A DNA stretch of 64,000 bases from Selenomonadaceae bacterium (lineage in GTDB: Bacteria > Bacillota > Negativicutes > Selenomonadales > Selenomonadaceae). How positions within the stretch are numbered: the first letter of the stretch is position 1; the number at the start of each line of letters is the position of its first letter. Where the stretch lies: NCBI GenBank assembly GCA_017477125.1, contig JAFUXN010000083.1, positions 37,990-101,989 of the forward strand, given 5' to 3'. Below are positions 8,928 to 17,422 of this stretch, piece after piece. The translations under genes were made by a program, and so were the position numbers. The notes under the pieces were generated by a model. The model worked only from the letters and a program-made list of their open reading frames with translations, searched no databases and was not told the origin of the DNA.

Positions 8928-10139
8928 GTGGTCGACAGAAGGATCACGGCGCTGCTCGGAGCGGGCGCCACGCTCGACATCGGCGGGCTCGACGCTCGAT
9001 TGCTCACCGCTTATCTGATCGAACGCAATGAACTGATCGGGAAGATACATTCGACATTGACATCGCTCGACGGGATTAGACACGTCAGTTTCGAGGACAT
9101 CATGAACGGCGTTGAGGTTTTGGTGTCGATGAAGATGAGCGGCTCGACGTCGTTGAACGCATTCGCCGACGTCAATCGGGAGTTTGAGAGATTTTCGTTG
9201 GCGCAATTGGCGGAGGCGCACTTGGAACTGTTGAACAGTGCGGGCGATAAGATATACGAGTACGAACAGAAATTCATTCGGGCGAGGAGCCGCAACTTCT
9301 TCGTCGATGCGATGAATTATGCCGCCGACAAGTTGCCGTGGGACGTCGTCACTTTGAACTATGACACGTGTTTGAATCAAATTTTTGAAGGCAGGTACGT
9401 CGACGGATTTGGAGAGCCCGAGCCTGTGATGAGCCTTGAATCCGATTACGATCTTGCCGGCAGATTTCAACCGAGTCTGTTGAGGGACGCGGGCGAGCGA
9501 TCGCGGATCATGCATCTGCACGGTTGCATCTACTTCGCTCAAGCGATCCCCGAAGACGATCCAAACAAGCATGCGCTGCTCGAATCGGAGTTCGACGCTT
9601 ACAAATACACGAGCTATGAGCGGGCGAAATCTCATTGGCAGATCAGTTTTGGCGTGGTCGACAGGAACCAGGCGGGCGACATACTGTTCAACGATCCGAT
9701 GTTGATTGGGACGAAGAAGCCCGATAAATTATTGTTTGCGTACCCTTATGCGGCGTACCTCTGCGAGTTGCAGAATGCGTTGGTCAACAACAGCGGGCTG
9801 CTGATAGCGGGCTACTCGTGCAATGACGTGTACCTGAACAATTTGCTGATCCGAATGACGGAGATGCATGGTTCGGGGCGTCGGATCGTGATCATCAATC
9901 GATATGACACGTCGAAGGTCGGCAAGGCGCATTTGGTGACGGACAATGAATTTCGGGTGTTTGCTCATCTGATGAACGACGCTTATGCCGAGCCGATGAA
10001 TTTTGATCGCGACGAGTGGTTTGAGCATGGAGCGGGCTCATTTGTGTCGACGGACGGTTGCGTTCGAATTTACTTCAACGGGTTGCGAGATGCGATGATC
10101 AATCACTGGGACGAGATCATAAAATTTTTGAGTGAGTAG
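8928..10139 (+). CDS. SIR2-like domain protein
   Basis: A 403-residue protein starting at GTG 8928 with GAGGAGG just upstream. It has the SIR2-like nucleotide-binding features in order: ITALLGAGATLDIGG at the N-terminus, VVTLNYD near residue 140, MHLHGC near residue 195 and SGLLIAGYSCND near residue 290. This matches the stand-alone SIR2-like family (NAD-binding, some members NADases in phage defence) rather than classical deacetylase sirtuins; no zinc Cys4 motif is seen. It lies in line with speE and a GmhA-like gene, without obvious defence partners. NADase activity is inference. Confidence 0.75.
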   Translation: MVDRRITALLGAGATLDIGGLDARLLTAYLIERNELIGKIHSTLTSLDGIRHVSFEDIMNGVEVLVSMKMSGSTSLNAFADVNREFERFSLAQLAEAHLELLNSAGDKIYEYEQKFIRARSRNFFVDAMNYAADKLPWDVVTLNYDTCLNQIFEGRYVDGFGEPEPVMSLESDYDLAGRFQPSLLRDAGERSRIMHLHGCIYFAQAIPEDDPNKHALLESEFDAYKYTSYERAKSHWQISFGVVDRNQAGDILFNDPMLIGTKKPDKLLFAYPYAAYLCELQNALVNNSGLLIAGYSCNDVYLNNLLIRMTEMHGSGRRIVIINRYDTSKVGKAHLVTDNEFRVFAHLMNDAYAEPMNFDRDEWFEHGAGSFVSTDGCVRIYFNGLRDAMINHWDEIIKFLSE

Positions 10140-10169
10140 GGGGCGATTGCCATCAAAGACTTGACGCTG

Positions 10170-11057
10170 ATGAAAATCGACGAGCTGATCGAGAGGTACC
10201 CGACGCTCGAATGTTGCCGACGCTCGATCGAATATGCGCTCGAGCTGATGATCGGATCGATCAGAACGGGAGGGAAGTTGATAACATGCGGCAACGGAGG
10301 CAGTGCTGCCGACGCTCAACACATCGTGGGCGAGCTGATGAAGGGCTTTATCCTGCCGCGACCGATCGAGCGGTTTGCTCCGCTGATCTCCGCGCGGATC
10401 GATCAAAAATTTCCGTCGCATGCAGAATATCTCAAGAGTAATTTGCAAGGAACGATCCCTGCGATCTCGTTGGTGGGAGAGACTGCGTTGATGACGGCGT
10501 ATTCGAACGACAAGGCGCCCGATCTGATCTTCGCTCAACAGTTATTGGGTTTGGGGCGAGCGGGCGATGTGTTGATAGCGATCTCGACGTCGGGCAACTC
10601 GGCGAATGTGATCTACGCGCTTGAGGTGGCGGCGGCGATGAACATCAAGACGATCGGGCTGACGGGACGGACGGGCGGCAAGATGGCGTCGATAGTCGAC
10701 GTATCGATCAATGCGCCGGCTGATCACGCTCACACGATCCAAGAATTTCATCTGCCGATCTATCATGCGCTGTGCCTTGCGCTCGAAGCGGAGTTCTTCT
10801 CTGTGGTGACACGGAAAAAATATGCATACAGCTATAACGTGTGCGATCAGCCTGACGAAGACATATTCCACAGGCAGTGCGCGGCGCTGGTGAAGCACAT
10901 TCCCGGACTTGAGCCCGAGCGCCTCTTACAGGACGTTGATGGTACTCTTATCCAAATCTATCAACACAAGCGTGGAGAGATCAAAGTTGTTAATGATCGC
11001 GATACTTGGGCATTGTACATCGACAGCGATTTCGACATTGATCCGTACTTCGAATGA
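10170..11057 (+). CDS. GmhA-like SIS-domain isomerase with extra C-terminal domain
   Basis: About 295 residues. Residues 1-220 are a phosphosugar isomerase (SIS) domain with CGNGGSAADAQH, STSGNS and a late IQEFH motif, as in sedoheptulose-7-phosphate isomerase GmhA, which starts ADP-heptose synthesis for LPS. From about residue 224 a further ~70 residues (core DEDIFHRQCAALVKHIPG) are not part of GmhA and are almost repeated by the next gene. The start is uncertain: ATG 10170 has no good ribosome site, TTG 10161 is possible, and a GGGGG at ~10139-10143 would best serve a rare ATT at 10146. It follows the SIR2-like gene closely. Confidence 0.8.
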   Translation: MKIDELIERYPTLECCRRSIEYALELMIGSIRTGGKLITCGNGGSAADAQHIVGELMKGFILPRPIERFAPLISARIDQKFPSHAEYLKSNLQGTIPAISLVGETALMTAYSNDKAPDLIFAQQLLGLGRAGDVLIAISTSGNSANVIYALEVAAAMNIKTIGLTGRTGGKMASIVDVSINAPADHAHTIQEFHLPIYHALCLALEAEFFSVVTRKKYAYSYNVCDQPDEDIFHRQCAALVKHIPGLEPERLLQDVDGTLIQIYQHKRGEIKVVNDRDTWALYIDSDFDIDPYFE

Positions 11058-11228
11058 CGCTTGAACAGGAATGCTCCCAATGAAAGAGTATGCTTATAAC
11101 TATTCGATTTGCAACCAACCCGACGAGGACATATTCCACAGGCAGTGCGCGGCGCTGGTAAAACACATTCCCGGACTTGAGCCCGAGCGCCTGTTGCAGG
11201 ACGTTGATGGTACTCTTATCCAAATCTA
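10854..11228 (+). repeat. 107-bp direct duplication, 268 bp apart
   Basis: Bases 10854-10960 and 11122-11228 differ at only 5 of 107 positions. All five are synonymous third-codon changes (GAA/GAG, GTG/GTA, AAG/AAA, CTC/CTG, TTA/TTG). The flanking coding sequence is similar at protein level but more diverged. This is a domain duplication under strong constraint or recent gene conversion. Confidence 0.9.
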
Positions 11229-11325
11229 CCATCACAGGCGCGGTGACTTGTTGGTTTGGAATGACATGCAGGTGGGCGGAGTTTATATTGAGAGCGACTT
11301 CGACATCGAGCCATACTTTGAGTGA
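11080..11325 (+). CDS. Small protein duplicating the C-terminal domain of the GmhA-like protein
   Basis: An 81-residue protein. ATG 11080 is chosen because AGGA at 11067-11070 is 9 bases upstream; ATG 11071 is too close. Nearly the whole protein aligns with residues ~224-295 of the preceding protein: a YAY-Y start, then D(E)DIFHRQCAALVKHIPG, a leucine-rich stretch ending LIQIY, and a closing SDFDIxPYFE. The domain is acidic at its end, has one invariant Cys and His, and has no known family that I can name. A binding or regulatory module acting with the isomerase is inference. Confidence 0.75.
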   Translation: MKEYAYNYSICNQPDEDIFHRQCAALVKHIPGLEPERLLQDVDGTLIQIYHHRRGDLLVWNDMQVGGVYIESDFDIEPYFE

Positions 11326-11350
11326 CGCCCGAGCGTAATTTGTTTTTTGA

Positions 11351-11379
11351 TTGACAAGCGGCGATCGATGGTCGATAAT
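11351..11379 (+). promoter_or_regulatory. Sigma70-type promoter for trpB
   Basis: TTGACA (11351-11356), a 17-base spacer and GATAAT (11374-11379), 30 bases before the trpB start. Confidence 0.7.
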
Positions 11380-11408
11380 GAGTAATCCCAATTGAGAGGA
11401 GCAACATC

Positions 11409-12632
11409 ATGGATTTCAGTCGTTACCTCAAACAATATCCCGATGCCGACGGTCGGTTCGGCAAATACGGCGGCGCGTACCTGCCCGAGCAATTGATCCC
11501 GGCGTTCAAGGAGATCACTCACGCCTACCAAACGATCTGCCACTCGTCGGACTTCATCAACGAGCTCCGTCGAATCCGTAAGGAGTTTCAAGGTCGCCCG
11601 ACGCCCGTCTATCACTGCAAAACTCTGTCGCGCAAACTCGGCAGCTGTCAGATTTACCTCAAGCGCGAGGATTTAAATCACACCGGCGCGCATAAGCTCA
11701 ACCATTGCATGGGCGAAGGTCTGTTGGCTCAATTCATGGGCAAGAAGAGGATCATCGCAGAGACCGGCGCGGGTCAACATGGCGTGGCGTTGGCTACCGC
11801 CGCGGCGTTCTTCGGGCTCGACTGCACGATCTACATGGGCGAAGTCGACATCGCAAAGCAAGCTCCCAACGTCGCGCGCATGAAGATTCTCGGCGCGGAA
11901 GTCGTCCCGGTTTCGACGGGGCTCAAGACGTTGAAGGAAGCGGTCGATGCGGCGTTCGAAGATTACCTGCAGAACTACGAGACGACAATCTATTGCATAG
12001 GCTCCGCCGTCGGACCGCACCCGTTCCCGATGATGGTTCGCGATTTTCAATACGTGGTGGGCGTCGAGGCGCGTGAGCAGTTCCAAGAGATGATGGGTTT
12101 CCTGCCCGACGTGGTGACGGCGTGCGTGGGCGGCGGTTCGAACTCGATCGGATTCTTCCTGCCGTTCGTCAATGATCCCGTCGACATAGTGGGCGTTGAG
12201 CCGCTTGGTCGAGGCAAGGAGATGGGCGATCACGCGGCGTCGATGAGCTACGGCACCGAGGGCGTGATGCATGGCTTCGACAGCATCATGTTGAAGGACG
12301 CCGAGGGAAATCCCGCGCCGGTGTACTCGATCGCGAGCGGTTTGGATTATCCGTCGGTCGGACCCGAGCACGCGTTCCTGCGCGACGTCGGTCGAGTGAA
12401 GTACGAAGTGGCGAGCGACGAGGACGCGGTCGATGCGTTCTTCAAACTGTCGAGGTACGAGGGCATAATCCCCGCGCTCGAGAGTTCGCATGCGGTGGCG
12501 TACGCGATGAAGTTGGCGAAGCAGATGGGCACGGGCTCGATCCTGGTCAATTTGAGCGGGCGCGGCGACAAAGATTTGGATTATGTGATCGATCATTACG
12601 GCTACGGTGAGAAATATGCCGACTTCGATTGA
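11409..12632 (+). CDS. trpB: Tryptophan synthase beta chain, stand-alone
   Basis: A 407-residue PLP enzyme that makes tryptophan from indole and serine. The PLP lysine lies in [12 protein letters not shown], with [11 protein letters not shown] and the phosphate-binding [10 protein letters not shown] visible. Start ATG 11409 follows GAGGAG. It has its own promoter, and no trpA or other trp gene is nearby, so salvage of free indole is a plausible role, or trpA is elsewhere. The loop reads HKLNHCMG rather than the common HKINN form, marking a divergent TrpB branch. The next gene overlaps its 3' end by 17 bases. Confidence 0.9.
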   Translation: MDFSRYLKQYPDADGRFGKYGGAYLPEQLIPAFKEITHAYQTICHSSDFINELRRIRKEFQGRPTPVYHCKTLSRKLGSCQIYLKREDLNHTGAHKLNHCMGEGLLAQFMGKKRIIAETGAGQHGVALATAAAFFGLDCTIYMGEVDIAKQAPNVARMKILGAEVVPVSTGLKTLKEAVDAAFEDYLQNYETTIYCIGSAVGPHPFPMMVRDFQYVVGVEAREQFQEMMGFLPDVVTACVGGGSNSIGFFLPFVNDPVDIVGVEPLGRGKEMGDHAASMSYGTEGVMHGFDSIMLKDAEGNPAPVYSIASGLDYPSVGPEHAFLRDVGRVKYEVASDEDAVDAFFKLSRYEGIIPALESSHAVAYAMKLAKQMGTGSILVNLSGRGDKDLDYVIDHYGYGEKYADFD

Positions 12633-13200
12633 GACTCCAAGCGTCGCGATCGAGGAGATCAGATCGGCGATCAACGCTCGGGATCGTGATCGATTGACGG
12701 AGCGGATCGATCTAAAATCGTTCATCGATCTCGGCTACGACGATGCGATTGATCAGTTGGCGCTCAACTGTGATCGGTTTCATCAAAAATATCCCGACGA
12801 TCTGTTGTTCAAGTTCGGCGCGACGGCGTTGCGGGTGTACAACGCGATGTTCCGTTCGGTGCACATCGGATTGATCACGCGTGTCATTCAATCGTACTTC
12901 GAGGAGAAGTTTGACTCGCCGCCGCCGTTCTCGTCCGATCCGATCGGCTGTTGCTCACATCATTTTGATCGACTGGTCGGAGCGATCCGTTCGGAGATCG
13001 TTGAGGAGGAGCGCGACGACGTAACGGTCGAGCTCCGCGCGGAACTGATCGGGACGTTGAGGATCAGATTGGAGACGGCATTGGTCGACGGACGCCGACG
13101 AGTGATCAAGATCGCCAACGCCGACGAGCTTGTTGAGCCGATCGTCGACATCGCCGAAAGGGTTTGGCCCCGCGAATGGGATCGCGGCATTCAACTGTAA
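12616..13200 (+). CDS. Unknown protein, weak DUF2939-like N-terminus
   Basis: A 194-residue soluble protein starting at ATG 12616 within the end of trpB, so probably coupled to it; no clear ribosome site decides the start. Residues ~8-45 ([21 protein letters not shown], shortened here) resemble the helical start of DUF2939-type proteins, in which a residue count of domain uses is followed by an Asp-containing turn. This is a tentative likeness without a search. No signal peptide or membrane helix. A terminator follows, ending the trpB transcript. Confidence 0.6.
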   Translation: MPTSIETPSVAIEEIRSAINARDRDRLTERIDLKSFIDLGYDDAIDQLALNCDRFHQKYPDDLLFKFGATALRVYNAMFRSVHIGLITRVIQSYFEEKFDSPPPFSSDPIGCCSHHFDRLVGAIRSEIVEEERDDVTVELRAELIGTLRIRLETALVDGRRRVIKIANADELVEPIVDIAERVWPREWDRGIQL

Positions 13201-13209
13201 AAAATATTA

Positions 13210-13234
13210 TCCGCCCTCGAGCGGAATTTTTTTT
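13210..13234 (+). terminator. Intrinsic terminator after the trpB unit
   Basis: TCCGC, loop CCTCGA, GCGGA, then A and eight T. It lies 10 bases past the stop at 13200. Confidence 0.75.
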
Positions 13235-13259
13235 GGGCGTGGTATACATTTCGATCGGC

Positions 13260-13288
13260 TTGACAATATTAGGTTATGATTATAGTAT
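13260..13288 (+). promoter_or_regulatory. Sigma70-type promoter for the kor operon
   Basis: TTGACA (13260-13265), a 17-base spacer and TAGTAT (13283-13288), ahead of korD. Confidence 0.65.
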
Positions 13289-13323
13289 CTATGAGCAATT
13301 TATTAGAGCCGGAGGCTTGAACT

Positions 13324-13533
13324 ATGAAAGCAGAGTTTACGATCAAGAGCGAGCGCTGCAAGGGCTGCGGCATCTGCGTGGCGTTTTGTCCCAAGCAGAT
13401 ACTCGCGCTCGACCCGCTCGGCAAAATTTACGTCGCCGACCAAGAGAAGTGCATAGGTTGCGGGCAATGTGAGCTGCGTTGTCCCGACTATGCGATCTTC
13501 GTCGACAGAGTGAAGGAGGCGGGCGCGAAATGA
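13324..13533 (+). CDS. korD: 2-oxoacid:ferredoxin oxidoreductase, delta (2x4Fe-4S) subunit
   Basis: A 69-residue ferredoxin-type protein with two cluster-binding motifs, CKGCGICVAFCP and CIGCGQCELRCP, that pass electrons from the 2-oxoacid oxidoreductase to ferredoxin. GGAGG lies 11 bases upstream of ATG 13324. The stop overlaps the start of korA. The gene order D-A-B is that of 2-oxoglutarate (KorDABC) enzymes. Substrate choice, 2-oxoglutarate or a branched-chain 2-oxoacid, cannot be settled by eye. Confidence 0.9.
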   Translation: MKAEFTIKSERCKGCGICVAFCPKQILALDPLGKIYVADQEKCIGCGQCELRCPDYAIFVDRVKEAGAK

Positions 13534-14678
13534 GTGAAGCGCGATTGATGCAAGGCAATGAAGCGGTCGCCGAGGGAGCATTGATGGCGGGCGTGAGATT
13601 TTTTGGCGGATACCCGATCACGCCGTCGACGGAGATAGCCGAGGGCATGGCGAAGATGTTGCCGAAAGTTGGCGGCACGTTTATCCAAATGGAAGACGAG
13701 ATCGCGAGCATGGGCGTAGTATTGGGAGCGTCGCTGGCGGGGCGCAAGGTGTTGACGGCGTCGTCGGGACCGGGCATCAGTTTGAAGCAGGAGCTGATCG
13801 GATATGCGGCGGCGGCTGAAATCCCGGTGGTGATCGTAAATGTTCAGCGCGTTGGACCTTCGACGGGGCAACCGACGGCGCCGAGCCAAGGCGATGTGAT
13901 GCAAGCACGATGGGGGACGCATGGAGATCACCCGATCATCGCATTGAGCCCGTGGAGCGTGCGAGAGGCATTCGAGTTGGCGGTGCGGAGCGTGAACCTG
14001 GCGGAGCAATTCCGCACGCCGGTGATCCTGTTGATGGACGAGATCGTTGGGCACTTGCGTGAGAAGGTTGAGCTGCCCGACGCGGTTGAGATATATCCTC
14101 GTCGCAAGCCGAAGAAGACGCGGGCGGAAGGTTATGAGCCGTATGCGCCCGATGATGATCTGGTGCCGAACATAGCGGATTTCGGCGACGGGTATCATAT
14201 TCATGTGACGGGCTTGATTCATGACGAGACGGGATTCCCTGTCGGCAGCCCGAAGGTGACGGAGGACGCGATCAATCGATTGCACCAAAAGATCGAGCGG
14301 GCGGCAGATGAGATCGTCAAGGTCGAAGAGCTGTTCATGGACGATGCGGAATATGCGGTGGTGTCGTTCGGCGGGACGGCGCGGACGGTCTATGAGGCGG
14401 TACGAGAAGCTCGGGAGCGCGGCATCAAAGTCGGCATGCTGAGGCTGATAACGATCTGGCCTTTCGCCGATAAAGCGATTTATGATTTGGCGTCGAGGGT
14501 CAAAGGGATATTGATGGTCGAGCTCAACTACGGGCAGTTGGTGAATGAAGTGCGTCGGGCGGCGAATGGTCAATGTCGAGTCGATTTGTGCGCGAAGTAC
14601 AACATGCAGATATTCGAGCCGGAGGAGATCGGCGAAGCGATCGATCGAATGGTAGCGGAGGTGAGCGGCAATGATTGA
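13530..14678 (+). CDS. korA: 2-oxoacid:ferredoxin oxidoreductase, alpha subunit
   Basis: A 382-residue protein. ATG 13530 overlaps the korD stop (ATGA) and has GGAGG upstream. The N-terminal half shows the pyrimidine-binding TPP domain features GGYPITPSTEI and the QMEDEIASMG segment; the C-terminal third is the transketolase-C-like domain (FGGTARTVYEAV). With KorB, KorC and KorD it oxidatively decarboxylates a 2-oxoacid with CoA, reducing ferredoxin, an oxygen-sensitive reaction typical of anaerobes. It overlaps korB by 8 bases. Confidence 0.93.
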   Translation: MSEARLMQGNEAVAEGALMAGVRFFGGYPITPSTEIAEGMAKMLPKVGGTFIQMEDEIASMGVVLGASLAGRKVLTASSGPGISLKQELIGYAAAAEIPVVIVNVQRVGPSTGQPTAPSQGDVMQARWGTHGDHPIIALSPWSVREAFELAVRSVNLAEQFRTPVILLMDEIVGHLREKVELPDAVEIYPRRKPKKTRAEGYEPYAPDDDLVPNIADFGDGYHIHVTGLIHDETGFPVGSPKVTEDAINRLHQKIERAADEIVKVEELFMDDAEYAVVSFGGTARTVYEAVREARERGIKVGMLRLITIWPFADKAIYDLASRVKGILMVELNYGQLVNEVRRAANGQCRVDLCAKYNMQIFEPEEIGEAIDRMVAEVSGND

Positions 14679-15495
14679 GCGCAGCTACGAAAAATATTTC
14701 CGTCGGAACCGCCTGCCGCACTTATGGTGTCCGGGCTGCGGCAACGGCATAGCGATGAAGGCGATCGTGCAAGCGATCGAGGGCAAGGACGGTTGGACGC
14801 AGGACAATACGATCATCGTGTCGGGGATCGGGTGTTCGTCTCGAGCGTCGGGCTACATGGATTTCGACACTCTGCACACCGCGCATGGTCGAGCGATCCC
14901 GTTTGCGACGGGTATCAAGTTGGCGCGTCCCGAGCTCAACGTGGTGGTGATCACGGGCGACGGAGACTGCACGGCGATCGGTGGCGGTCACTTCATTCAT
15001 GGTTGTCGACGGAACATCGATCTGACGGTGGTGCTGTTCAACAATAACATCTACGGAATGACGGGCGGTCAAGCGTCGCCGATGACTCCGATAGGGAAGC
15101 GGGCGACGACGGCTCCGTACGGTTCTGTTGATCGAGTGTTTGACGCATGCAATCTGGCGCAAGCGGCGGGCGCGACGTACGTGGCGAGGTCGACGGCGTT
15201 CCACGTTCAGCACCTGGTGAAGATGATTCGCGAGGGGCTCGACAACAAGGGATTCTCGTTTATAGAGGCGCTGGTTCAATGTCCGACGGCGTACGGTCGG
15301 CGCAACAAGTTGGGCGATCCTGCAGAGATGATGGCGTGGATGAGGGACAACGCGATGATGAAGGCGGCGTGGGACAAGCTGCCGGAGGAGAAGCGTCCCG
15401 AAGGGAAGTTCCCGATCGGATTGTTCTACCAATCGGAGGCGATCGACTACGATACCGCATATGATCATGTGATCGACATTGCGGGCGGGCGTTGA
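14671..15495 (+). CDS. korB: 2-oxoacid:ferredoxin oxidoreductase, beta (TPP) subunit
   Basis: A 274-residue TPP-binding subunit. Visible are the cluster cysteines in LWCPGCGNG and a third Cys in GIGCSSR, the magnesium/TPP motif GDGDCTAIGG, NNNIYGMTGGQ, and a conserved Cys near residue 205. It overlaps the end of korA. The partner korC is not next: an FkbM-type gene begins 23 bases after the korB stop and korC follows more than 1.3 kb later, which is an unusual break in this operon. Confidence 0.93.
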   Translation: MIERSYEKYFRRNRLPHLWCPGCGNGIAMKAIVQAIEGKDGWTQDNTIIVSGIGCSSRASGYMDFDTLHTAHGRAIPFATGIKLARPELNVVVITGDGDCTAIGGGHFIHGCRRNIDLTVVLFNNNIYGMTGGQASPMTPIGKRATTAPYGSVDRVFDACNLAQAAGATYVARSTAFHVQHLVKMIREGLDNKGFSFIEALVQCPTAYGRRNKLGDPAEMMAWMRDNAMMKAAWDKLPEEKRPEGKFPIGLFYQSEAIDYDTAYDHVIDIAGGR

Positions 15496-15518
15496 AAAAA
15501 ATCCTGGGAGGAGATTCC

Positions 15519-16683
15519 ATGAGAGATTTTGTCAAATTTGTTTCGGATATGCACAGCAATCGATACGCCGTCACGATCAATAAGATCCTCAATGAGGGGG
15601 GGGGGTTGCGCATTCTTCTCTCTCAACGTGACACCGTACCTGCTGTCGATTGTTCAGTCTCTGCGAGCTCAAAGGTTTAACATCAAATGCATAGTGACGA
15701 TCTTTCCGTCGACCATCGAAAATACTTCCGGCATCGACATTGTTTCGATCAAAGACTTTGCATCGATTAAGCCCGAGCCCGAATACGTGCTTGTCTTCGA
15801 CGGTTGGGGCAGCGATTTTAAATTGGCGTCGCATTTTATCAAGAGTAGCGCACCCATCATTTCGCTCGCCGATCAATCAAAAGTCCATTGGATGGCGACG
15901 CATTATGATTACTACATGAGCCATATGCCCGACATCTACGAGGTCTACAATTCGTTACGTGATGTGGAAAGTCGGCGAGTGTTCTGCGGTTTCTTGATGG
16001 CGCGAATTTCCGGCAAGCTTGGCGACGCTGTTTATGCCGATACTCCTCAATATATTTGTGAGGGATTCATTCCGCGTCCCGGAAGCATCGTTATTGACGG
16101 CGGTGCTTGCGACGGAGCTACTGCGCCTCGTTTTATCGAACGCGGTTGCAAAGTCATCGGCTTTGAGATGGACAAGAAAAATTTTGAGCTCGCCGCCGCT
16201 CTGGGTAAGCAACTGAATTTCACCGTCGAAAATCTTGGGCTCGGCTCGTCAAATCGCGAAATAAGTTACACTCACGTCGAAGGAAATATTGGCGCGAGCC
16301 ATCTCAACGCTCAAGGCAATGATATTGCCAAGATCGTCACGCTCGATTCGTACGCCGCGGAGCATAATCTGCCGAGCATCGACTTTATAAAACTCGATGT
16401 TGAGGGTGCTGAGCTCGATGTTCTTAAAGGTGCGGCACAATCGATCAAGAAGTGGAAACCCAAGCTGGCGCTTAGTGCCTACCATAAGATTGAAGACCCA
16501 TGGGAGCTGTTGAGATTTGTAAGATCGTTGCGTCCGGACTACGAGTTTGCGTTCAGGCACTACGCTTACACTCGGGCAGATGTTCCATTCCTCATCAACG
16601 AAAACACTGAAAGGCTTTACGCCTCGCTCGGTGTGGAGTGCAAGATTCCCTCGCTGCAGGAAGGTGTCCTGTTCTGTCGTTGA
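15519..16683 (+). CDS. FkbM-family methyltransferase, phase-variable, out of frame here
   Basis: ATG 15519 follows GGGAGGAG. The frame runs 25 codons into a run of ten G (15596-15605) and then ends at a TAA at 15678-15680. Removing one G, or adding two, joins it to a frame open to 16683, giving 387 residues. The joined protein aligns along its length with the intact paralog at 27342-28484: MRDFVKFVSDMHSNRY against MKEFIKTLSEMNNLRY, and GGGCAFF against IPCGFF. The C-terminal half has the FkbM/SAM features VIDGGACDGATAP, FEMDKKNFELA and IDFIKLDVEGAE. FkbM enzymes methylate sugars or other hydroxyls, so a cell-surface glycan target is inferred. The DNA is more AT-rich than its neighbours. It sits between korB and korC. 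Confidence 0.85.
15596..15605 (+). repeat. Poly-G10 tract, likely phase-variation switch
   Basis: Ten consecutive G near the 5' end of the FkbM gene. With 10 G the gene stops 25 codons later; with 9 or 12 it reads through. Slippage at such tracts is a known source of on/off switching. Confidence 0.85.
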
Positions 16684-16720
16684 AAATTGATTGCATTCGA
16701 GTATACATCGAAATGAAGTC

Positions 16721-16748
16721 TTGACAATCGATCGCCGTTGAGTATAAT
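16721..16748 (+). promoter_or_regulatory. Sigma70-type promoter for korC
   Basis: TTGACA (16721-16726), a 16-base spacer and consensus TATAAT (16743-16748). It would let korC be expressed independently of the interrupted upstream operon. Confidence 0.7.
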
Positions 16749-16825
16749 GCAAACTATGAGGAATGAGTTATAGTTCATATCAGGCAAGCGACATAGAAGC
16801 AGAGATTTTGTAGGAGGAACCGACG

Positions 16826-17350
16826 ATGAGAAGACAGATGAGACTTTCAGGATCAGGCGGACAAGGAGTCATCACGGCAGCGATCATCTTGGCGGAAGCA
16901 GCCGTATCGGAAGGGAAGCAAGCGGTGCAGTCTCAGTCCTACGGACCGGAGGCGCGCGGCGGAGCATCGAAGTCTGAAGTCATCATCGACGATGGAACGA
17001 TCTTTCACCCGCATGTCAAACACCCCGATTGCGTGTTGGCAATGACGCAGAAGGCGGCGGACAAATACTTCGCGGATATGGATCCGAACGGAGTGCTGGT
17101 GTTGGATTCGGACTTGGTGCCGAGTGTGCCGGACGTGAAGAACGTGGTGCAGATTCCGATCACCAAGCTCGCGGTTGAGAAGGTGGGCAAGGCTCTGTTC
17201 GCAAACATCGTGGCATTGGGAGCGCTGGTAAAATTGACGAAGATCGTTGAGCTCGATACGATCAAACGTTCGGTCGCCAATCGCGTTCCGCCCTCGACGG
17301 TTGAGAAGAATATGTACGCACTGCAGCTCGGTTATGATGCGGTCGCGTGA
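16826..17350 (+). CDS. korC: 2-oxoacid:ferredoxin oxidoreductase, gamma subunit
   Basis: A 174-residue protein with the gamma-subunit signatures GSGGQGVITAA and SYGPEARGGASKSEV. AGGAGG lies upstream of ATG 16826. It completes the KorDAB complex although it is separated from korB by the FkbM gene and has its own strong promoter and a terminator. Separate expression could unbalance subunit ratios unless matched by the upstream promoter. Confidence 0.93.
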   Translation: MRRQMRLSGSGGQGVITAAIILAEAAVSEGKQAVQSQSYGPEARGGASKSEVIIDDGTIFHPHVKHPDCVLAMTQKAADKYFADMDPNGVLVLDSDLVPSVPDVKNVVQIPITKLAVEKVGKALFANIVALGALVKLTKIVELDTIKRSVANRVPPSTVEKNMYALQLGYDAVA

Positions 17351-17370
17351 TTGATAAACGGCATAAAAAG

Positions 17371-17403
17371 AACCGCTTGCGTCAAACGGCGCAGGCGGTT
17401 TTT
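17371..17403. terminator. Intrinsic terminator between korC and serC
   Basis: AACCGCTTGCG pairs with CGCAGGCGGTT (one wobble), with a T-run on the plus strand after it and an A-rich stretch before it, so it can also act for the convergent serC. Confidence 0.8.
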
Positions 17404-17422
17404 GATTGCCTTCGTATTAAAT

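Noticed and set aside
15496..16825. Insertion sequence in the kor operon
   Set aside because: No transposase and no clear terminal inverted repeats or target duplication could be seen; only an FkbM gene is present.
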